In this document: positions 59,231 through 64,000 of the stretch, in pieces
How positions within the stretch are numbered: the stretch's first letter is position 1
Layout of the letters: every line of letters begins with the position of its first letter
Assembly: GCA_013362785.1 (NCBI GenBank)
Contig: JABFVM010000208.1
Coordinates: 1-64,000, forward strand
Source: Streptomyces sp.
Lineage (GTDB): Bacteria > Actinomycetota > Actinomycetes > Streptomycetales > Streptomycetaceae
Direction of reading: 5' to 3'
DNA: 64,000 nucleotides
The notes under the pieces: generated by a model
Told to the model about the DNA's origin: nothing
Seen by the model: only the letters and a program-made list of their open reading frames with translations
Databases searched by the model: none
Position numbers and translations under genes: made by a program

Positions 59231-59970
59231 AGCCAGGGGCGCGGCTCGGGGTCGGCGACCTCTTCGGCCGCCCCCATGAAGACCAGCACATACGCCCGGC
59301 GGGTCTGGTCGGTGAGGTTGGGGCCCGCGTAGTGCGGAGCGCGCACGTCGTGCACCACGGCCTCGCCCGGGGCGAGCGGGACGGGCACCCCGGCGGCCGG
59401 GTCCACCGCGTCGGTCACCAGCCCCCGGATGCGGTCGTCGTCGTCGATGTGCCGGTGCGGCAGTACGGGGCCCAGGTGGGCGCCGGGCAGGTAGTGCAGG
59501 CAGCCGCTGTCCACCGTGGCCTCGTCCAGCGGGGTCCAGATGCTGAGCCCGGGCCGGCGCCAGCGCGGGTCCATGTAGCCCTCGTCCTGGTGCCAGGGCG
59601 TTTCCGCGCCGTAGTTCGGCGGCTTCAGAATGGCATGCCCGTAGAAGTCGAGTTCGTCCTCCGGGATGTCCAGGAGCTGCGCGGCGATCGCCCGGCACCG
59701 CTTGAAATGCGCGCTCTCGACCAGCTCGGGTTCGAATTTCTCCGGGCGCACGATCTGCGGCAGCCGGGCCGGCGCGTCGGAATCCTGGCGGGCGGCGATG
59801 TCGAAGTAGTCGCCCGACGTGAAGTCGGCGTGCTCGGAGAACAGGCGATCGTAGACTCCGCGCAGCCACTCCAGCTCCGTGTCGTCCGCGAGCCGGGGCA
59901 GCGATGCGAACCCGTCACTCCGGAAGGCTGCGCGGCACTCCTCGTCGATCACAGTTTCCACGGACCCCAT
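59218..59970 (-). CDS. PhyH-type Fe(II)/2-oxoglutarate oxygenase
   Basis: 250-aa oxygenase. The metal triad is H127-x-D129 (TPWHQDEGYMD) and H213 (VRAPHYAGPNLTDQTRR), with R224 as the 2-oxoglutarate anchor. The DSGCLHYLPGAHLGPVLPHRHIDDDDR region is typical of PhyH. The H-x-A-G-P-N pattern resembles the H-x-x-G-P-N of the oxygenase at 45677, so both may be bridge formers of the AviO/EvdO group. ATG 59970 has AAAGGAG upstream. It is transcribed alone, divergent from the HAD gene, and ends in a 12-bp tandem repeat. Confidence 0.87.
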   Translation of the reverse strand: MGSVETVIDEECRAAFRSDGFASLPRLADDTELEWLRGVYDRLFSEHADFTSGDYFDIAARQDSDAPARLPQIVRPEKFEPELVESAHFKRCRAIAAQLLDIPEDELDFYGHAILKPPNYGAETPWHQDEGYMDPRWRRPGLSIWTPLDEATVDSGCLHYLPGAHLGPVLPHRHIDDDDRIRGLVTDAVDPAAGVPVPLAPGEAVVHDVRAPHYAGPNLTDQTRRAYVLVFMGAAEEVADPEPRPWLDKH

Positions 59971-60058
59971 ACGGTGGCTCCTTTCGTCAGGTATTCGAGG
60001 AGTACGTTACGTTCCTTCCCGGAATATGGCATCAGCTTTAGTCGGAGAATAGTGAATT

Positions 60059-60068
60059 GACTAGACTC
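60059..60068 (+). promoter_or_regulatory. GACTAGACTC element upstream of the HAD/SDR genes
   Basis: This 10-mer recurs exactly, oriented toward the gene, upstream of the halogenase (63469-63478, minus strand). Its core CTAGACTC also lies upstream of the glycosyltransferase at 27277 (27364-27371, minus strand). It contains TAGACT, which fits a sigma-70-type -10 box, so it may be a promoter element of cluster genes. Confidence 0.4.
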
Positions 60069-60168
60069 TTGCCGACAGCGGTGATTCTCCGGTCGCCGGG
60101 CCGCGATCCCAATGATGCGCGTGCAATACTCTCGGCGCGACGTATGTGAAATACGGGAGCGGGTTGCT

Positions 60169-60894
60169 ATGACTGGACACAGTGCGATTGCCTTGGATGT
60201 CGGAGGCGTCATCTACTACGACGAGCCTTTCGAACTGGCTTGGCTTCAGGGGACCTTCGACCTAGCGGTCACCGGTGATCCGAGTATCACCCTCCGAGAT
60301 TTCATCGAGGACACCGAGCGTTTCTATCTGGGCGAGAACGCGCCCGCGGAGCGGCCGAGCATTCTCGGTTCGCCGGCGGCCGACGAGAGCTGGGTCCGGA
60401 TTCGACGGGCCTGGCGGGAACTGGCCCAGGAGATTCCCGGTTCTATTGCGGCGGTGACCGGGCTCGCCCTCGAAATGCCGACGGCCGTGGTCGCCAACCA
60501 GCCGCCCGAGTGCGCCGACGTGCTCGCCGACTGGGGGCTGACCGCCGTTCTGAAGACGGTCGTCCTCGACTGCTTCGAGGGGGTCGCCAAGCCCGATCCA
60601 CGGCTGCTGGGCCTCGCCCTGACGCGGCTGGGGATCGCACCCGCCGAGCTGCTGGTGGTCGGCAACCGCGTCGACCACGACGTGGCACCTGCCCTTTCCC
60701 TGGGCTGTCCGGCGGTGTTCGTGCTGCAGGAGGACGGCTACCGCACGCCCTCGGGCGTCCACGCGGACATCGCCCGGGCCTACCGCGCGCTGCGCGCGAT
60801 CCGAACCGTGCCCCCGGCCGACGACGACGTGCCGCGGGTCGCCTCCCTTGCCGACCTGGCCGCGTCGCCCCTGGCGCGCGCGGGTGCGCTGTGA
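60169..60894 (+). CDS. HAD-superfamily phosphatase-like hydrolase
   Basis: 241-aa HAD protein. Motif I is AIALDVGGVIYYD with nucleophile D10; the residue two after it is Gly12, not the Asp usual for phosphatases. Motif III Lys is in GVAKPDPRLLGLAL and motif IV VGNRVDHDVAPALSLG. HAD proteins with the D-x-G-x-V form include sugar-phosphate phosphatases such as YihX. The avilamycin cluster has a putative phosphatase gene (aviP), so a sugar-phosphate dephosphorylation role is reasonable. ATG 60169 with GGGAGC upstream. The stop overlaps the following SDR gene. Confidence 0.8.
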   Translation: MTGHSAIALDVGGVIYYDEPFELAWLQGTFDLAVTGDPSITLRDFIEDTERFYLGENAPAERPSILGSPAADESWVRIRRAWRELAQEIPGSIAAVTGLALEMPTAVVANQPPECADVLADWGLTAVLKTVVLDCFEGVAKPDPRLLGLALTRLGIAPAELLVVGNRVDHDVAPALSLGCPAVFVLQEDGYRTPSGVHADIARAYRALRAIRTVPPADDDVPRVASLADLAASPLARAGAL

Positions 60895-61823
60895 CCACGG
60901 CGGACCCGCTGCCCGGGGACCGCACGGCGGTGATCGGGGCGACGGGCTTCATCGGCTCCCGGCTGATGGCCGGTCTCACCGCCGACGGTGCGCGAGCCCC
61001 GGCCGCCTTCAACCGGGCGTTCCCGCCGGTGGCCGGTGGCCGTGCCGCGCCTGGACTGGCGGAGGCCGACATCGTCTACTTCCTGGCGGCCGGTCTGAGC
61101 CCGGTCCTCGCCGAACGACGCCCCGACCTGGTGGAGGCCGAACGCAGGCTGCTGGTCGAGGTGCTGGAGGCGCTGGCCGCACGCGGACGCCGCCCGGTGT
61201 TCGTACTGGCCAGCTCCGGCGGGGCCGTCTACGCGCCCGAGGTCGAACCGCCGTACCGGGAGACCACCCCGACCCGGCCCGACTCCGTCTACGGGCACGC
61301 CAAGCTCCGCCTGGAACGCGAACTGTTCCAGCGCTCGGACGCCGTCCGTGCCGTGGTGGCGCGGTTGAGCAATGTCTACGGCCCCGACCAGCGCGCCGTA
61401 CGCGGGTTCGGCGTGCTGCCGCACTGGCTGACGGCGGCCGCCCGGGGCGAGCCCGTGCGGGTGTTCGGCGATCCGCATGTGGTCCGGGACTATGTCCACG
61501 TCGACGACGTCACCCGGTTCCTGCTCGCGCTGCGCGGCCGGATCGGCGGCGGCCCGCTGCCCGACGTGGTGAACGTCGGCTCGGGTGTGCCCACTTCACT
61601 GAGCGGCCTGCTGGACATCGTGTCCGGCGTGACCGGCGGCTCCGTCGCGGTGCGCTGGGAGCGGGGACGGTCCTTCGACCGGCGGGGCAACTGGCTGGAT
61701 GTCGCGAGGGCCCGCGCAGAACTCGACTGGCGGGCCGCCGTCCCCCTGGCCGAGGGGGTCCGGCAGTGCTGGGAGCGCGTGCTCGACGACGCCGGCCGGG
61801 CCCCCTCCGCCTCGGCGCGCTAG
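60891..61823 (+). CDS. NAD-dependent epimerase/dehydratase family protein
   Basis: 310-aa extended SDR protein. VIGATGFIGSR lies near residues 14-24, VLASSGGAVYAPE near 103-115, and catalytic Tyr and Lys are in SVYGHAK. RLSNVYGPDQRAVRGFGVLPHWL and VFGDPHVVRDYVHVDDV are nucleotide-sugar epimerase motifs. GTG 60891 overlaps the HAD stop, so the two are co-translated and perhaps act on one sugar. A bidirectional terminator separates it from the convergent halogenase gene. Confidence 0.83.
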   Translation: MTTADPLPGDRTAVIGATGFIGSRLMAGLTADGARAPAAFNRAFPPVAGGRAAPGLAEADIVYFLAAGLSPVLAERRPDLVEAERRLLVEVLEALAARGRRPVFVLASSGGAVYAPEVEPPYRETTPTRPDSVYGHAKLRLERELFQRSDAVRAVVARLSNVYGPDQRAVRGFGVLPHWLTAAARGEPVRVFGDPHVVRDYVHVDDVTRFLLALRGRIGGGPLPDVVNVGSGVPTSLSGLLDIVSGVTGGSVAVRWERGRSFDRRGNWLDVARARAELDWRAAVPLAEGVRQCWERVLDDAGRAPSASAR

Positions 61824-61860
61824 CGGGCGATCCGGGCGATCCGTGCGCGCCGGGCATGAC

Positions 61861-61901
61861 TTCGGGCTTCAGCCTCGCAACCACGAGGCGTGAAGCCCGA
61901 A
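61861..61901. terminator. Bidirectional terminator between SDR and halogenase genes
   Basis: A 17-bp stem, TTCGGGCTTCAGCCTCG with the complementary strand CGAGGC-G-TGAAGCCCGAA (one bulged G), around a 6-base loop, between two convergent genes. Confidence 0.88.
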
Positions 61902-61914
61902 ATCGATTCTCCGG

Positions 61915-63372
61915 TCAGGGCCTGGCCCGGCCGATTCCCAGGGTCGGGCTGGTCACCAGGTAGAGCCCCGTGGCGGGGTCGTAGAGGTCGTGGGCGTCCA
62001 TCTTGCCGGGAGCCTCGCTGACCGGTGCGCTCGGAGTCCGGGCCGCCGCCATCAGGCGGGCGTTCTCGGCCGCGGCGAGCAACTGACGGACGGAGTTGTC
62101 CTCCGGCAGGGCACCGGCGTCGGCGTGCGCCTGGTGGGCGCGGTCCTCGTGTGTTCCGGTGACGGCGTCATGGATGTCGGCGATCCCCGCGACCAGCTCG
62201 GCGAACGCCACCGCGCCGTCGACCTGCTTGTACTCGGTCGTGGCGCGCTCCGGGGTCATCGCGTCGGCGAGGCCGAAGTAGGCGGCCTTGCCGGCCTGTT
62301 GCTGGTAGACACCGGACACCAGGGTGAACAGCCGCTGGTAGGCGTTGCGGTAGAGCGACTCGTAGAACGCCCCGGCCTCGTCCTCCGTGACGTCCTCGTT
62401 CACCGTGGCGAGCACGGACGTCGCGGCCAGCATCCCGCTGTAGAGCGCCAGGTGGACGCCGGTGGACAGCAGCGGGTCGAGGAAGCAGGCGGCGTCGCCG
62501 GCGAGGTAGTAGCCGGGGCCGTGGAAGCTGTCGGCGACGTAGGAGAAGTCCTGCTCCACCCGCACGCCCGGCTGGTAGACGCCGTTCGCCATGAGATCGC
62601 GCACCGTCGGGGATTCCTCGACCAGCGCGGCCAGCATCGCCTCCAGGTCGTCGTGTTCCCGGCGGCGCTCCAGGAACCGGTCCTGGTGGCAGACGAAACC
62701 GACGCTGTACCGGTCTCCGCGCAGCGGGATCACCCAGTACCAGCCGTCCTTGGAGCTGACGACGTTGATGCCCCCGGTGGGCGAGCTGGGCAGCAGGGAG
62801 CCGCCCTCCCAGTAGCCCCAGATCGCGACATTGCGGAAGATCTCGTGCGGCTGGCGGTTCTTCAGGTGCTTGGAGACGACGCCGGCCCGCCCTGAGGCGT
62901 CGATGACGTAGTCGAACTCCTCACTGACCAGTTCACCGGTGTCGGGATCCAGCCACTCGGCGCCCTTCGCGCGGTCGCCGTCGAACAGCACGCGCTTGAC
63001 GGTGACGCCCTGGGTGACGTCGGCGCCCTGCTTGACGGCGTTGTTCAGGAGCACATGGTCGAAGTCGTCGCGGTCGACCTGCCAGGAGCGGACGTCCGGC
63101 CCGAAGATCTTCGGCCAGTCGATCGCCCAGTCCTCGTTGCCCCAGCGCAGCAGCACGCCGTTCTTGACCGTGTAACCGCGGGAGTCGACCTCCTCCAGCG
63201 CGCCGACCAGGTCGATGATGGTGCGGCACGAGGAGGCGATCGACTCACCGATGTGGTAGCGCGGGAACGTCTCCCGTTCCAGTAGCTTGACGGACATGCC
63301 GGCCTTGCTGAGCAAGGAGGCTGCCGTGGACCCGGCCGGCCCACCGCCGATCACGAGCACTTTTTTGGACAT
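61915..63372 (-). CDS. aviH: FAD-dependent halogenase (AviH type)
   Basis: 485-aa flavin halogenase. The FAD-binding GGGPAGSTAA is at residues 9-18, LLERETFPRYHIGES follows, and the halogenase signature W-x-W-x-I-P is at 211-216 (GWYWVIPL). The second FAD motif is GYYLAGDAACFLDPLLSTGVH. The family chlorinates phenolic substrates bound to carrier proteins or free; here the target should be the orsellinate ring, giving the dichlorinated cap. Start ATG 63372 with GGGGAG upstream. Its 5' region carries 13-bp and TCTAG repeats. Confidence 0.94.
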   Translation of the reverse strand: MSKKVLVIGGGPAGSTAASLLSKAGMSVKLLERETFPRYHIGESIASSCRTIIDLVGALEEVDSRGYTVKNGVLLRWGNEDWAIDWPKIFGPDVRSWQVDRDDFDHVLLNNAVKQGADVTQGVTVKRVLFDGDRAKGAEWLDPDTGELVSEEFDYVIDASGRAGVVSKHLKNRQPHEIFRNVAIWGYWEGGSLLPSSPTGGINVVSSKDGWYWVIPLRGDRYSVGFVCHQDRFLERRREHDDLEAMLAALVEESPTVRDLMANGVYQPGVRVEQDFSYVADSFHGPGYYLAGDAACFLDPLLSTGVHLALYSGMLAATSVLATVNEDVTEDEAGAFYESLYRNAYQRLFTLVSGVYQQQAGKAAYFGLADAMTPERATTEYKQVDGAVAFAELVAGIADIHDAVTGTHEDRAHQAHADAGALPEDNSVRQLLAAAENARLMAAARTPSAPVSEAPGKMDAHDLYDPATGLYLVTSPTLGIGRARP

Positions 63373-63392
63373 CGAGCTCCCCACTGGCAATT

Positions 63393-63430
63393 CAGGATTC
63401 ACGTGCAGGATTCACGTGCAGGATTCATGG
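63393..63430. repeat. 13-bp tandem repeats upstream of the halogenase gene
   Basis: CAGGATTCACGTG occurs twice in tandem followed by CAGGATTCATGG, starting 21 bp upstream of the aviH start codon. The unit contains the dyad CACGTG. The array lies in the 5' untranslated region or promoter. Confidence 0.8.
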
Positions 63431-63471
63431 CGACTAATCCGCCGTGAGTAATTGCGAAATACTTCTCCGAG

Positions 63472-63502
63472 TCTAGTCGCGACGCTCTAGTGGAATCTCT
63501 AG
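63472..63502. repeat. Three TCTAG boxes in the halogenase/oxygenase divergent region
   Basis: TCTAG occurs at 63472, 63486 and 63498 (spacing 14 and 12 bp). The CTAG tetramer is scarce in high-GC Streptomyces DNA, so three in 31 bp stand out. They lie about 100-130 bp upstream of aviH and 80-110 bp upstream of the divergent oxygenase gene. No gene lies between 63373 and 63580. Confidence 0.6.
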
Positions 63503-63580
63503 TTCTTCTTCGCGTACGGCTATGTAGCATCCGCTTCGGGATTAGTGCCGAGCTCGGCGATCGTCCTGCAAAGGAGCGTG

Positions 63581-64000
63581 ATGGGAACCCGCGTACTGAC
63601 CGACGCGCAGCTTGAGAGCTTCGTCTCCGACGGCTTCATCCACCTGCCGGGTGCGTTCCCCGGGGAGCTCGCCGAGGAGGCGCGCGCCCTGCTGTGGCGG
63701 CAACTGGCCATGGACCCCGACGACCCGGCCACCTGGACGCGGGAAGTGGTCCGGCTGGGGGTGCGTGACGACGACGTGTTCATACGCGCCGCCAACACCC
63801 CGGTGCTGCACGCCGCATACGACCAGCTCGCCGGAGAGGGCCGCTGGCAGCCGCTGACCCAGGTCGGCACGTTCCCGGTGCGGTTCCCCGTGTCGAAGCG
63901 GCCGGAGGAGACCGAGGACTACGGCTGGCACATCGACGCCAGCTTCCTCGCCGAGGACGCGGACGCCGACCGCGACTGGAGCGGCGAGCTGGATGTGATT
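63581..64000 (+). CDS. PhyH-type Fe(II)/2-oxoglutarate oxygenase (partial, cut by right edge)
   Basis: First 140 codons of a fourth oxygenase. SFVSDGFIHLPGAFPGE is the PhyH start (the enzyme F-x-x-D-G-F motif). The first two iron ligands are H117 and D119 in YGWHIDASF. The second His and the 2-oxoglutarate Arg lie beyond the window. ATG 63581 has AAGGAG 6 bp upstream. It is divergent from aviH across a repeat-rich 208-bp region. The VFIRAANTPVLHAAYDQL and FPVRFPVSKRPEE segments differ from the other three oxygenases, so it may serve a different step such as hydroxylation. Confidence 0.83.
   Translation, partial: MGTRVLTDAQLESFVSDGFIHLPGAFPGELAEEARALLWRQLAMDPDDPATWTREVVRLGVRDDDVFIRAANTPVLHAAYDQLAGEGRWQPLTQVGTFPVRFPVSKRPEETEDYGWHIDASFLAEDADADRDWSGELDVI

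Overview
The window is high-GC actinobacterial DNA. Gene content and order point to a Streptomyces chromosome: WhiB-family regulator, PadR-ABC unit, a fumC / class I fumarase / wbl / glpX / xseBA / ispH / ppgK / ychF string that, from memory, resembles the SCO5037-SCO5062 region of S. coelicolor, plus a TTA-containing regulator and typical GTG and ATGA/GTGA start usage. It falls into two parts.

Core part (1 to about 25.2 kb): an ABC exporter under a PadR repressor, an SPFH membrane protein with a small ribbon-helix-helix-like partner, a class A penicillin-binding protein, a SpoIIE-type phosphatase with its own HATPase, a DUF402 hydrolase, class II and class I fumarases around a secreted allene-oxide-cyclase-fold protein, DUF1707, a Wbl regulator, GlpX fructose-1,6-bisphosphatase, DUF4245, a nitroreductase, exonuclease VII, IspH, polyphosphate glucokinase, a DUF6542 membrane protein, the GTPase YchF and an RmlD-like reductase.

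Accessory part (about 25.4 kb to the right edge, incomplete): an orthosomycin (avilamycin/everninomicin-type) biosynthetic cluster. The identification rests on a set of hallmark genes found together: two 23S rRNA methyltransferases of the AviRb and AviRa type (self-resistance), an iterative type I orsellinate synthase (AviM) with a KAS III-like partner (AviN), a flavin halogenase (AviH), dTDP-glucose synthase and 4,6-dehydratase (AviD, AviE1), UDP-glucuronate decarboxylase (AviE2), a sugar C-methyltransferase, a radical SAM epimerase (AviX12), a two-gene ABC exporter, TPP-dependent E1 alpha/beta subunits (AviB1/B2), five glycosyltransferases, four SAM-dependent methyltransferases and four PhyH-type Fe(II)/2-oxoglutarate oxygenases, the class that builds the orthoester and methylenedioxy bridges.

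How they fit: AviM/AviN/AviH make and load the chlorinated orsellinate cap. AviD/E1, the SDRs, the small cupin and the C-methyltransferase supply deoxysugars. AviE2 feeds the pentose. Glycosyltransferases assemble the chain, methyltransferases decorate it, the oxygenases close the orthoesters, AviB1/B2 are the candidates for the two-carbon branch, and AviABC1/2 export the product while AviRa/Rb protect the ribosome. Fourteen genes from 46.4 to 59.1 kb are almost all joined by overlapping stop/start codons. Two very small LuxR-type regulators, one with a TTA codon, sit at 31.5-32.5 kb. Presence of aviB1/B2 and absence of a nitrososynthase in the visible part favour an avilamycin-type product, but the cluster continues past 64 kb (no 2,3-dehydratase is seen). 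The most open items are a 73-aa ORF wedged between two methyltransferases, an SDR with Arg in place of the catalytic Lys, an SGNH-family protein of unknown role, and several short tandem-repeat arrays in cluster intergenic regions.
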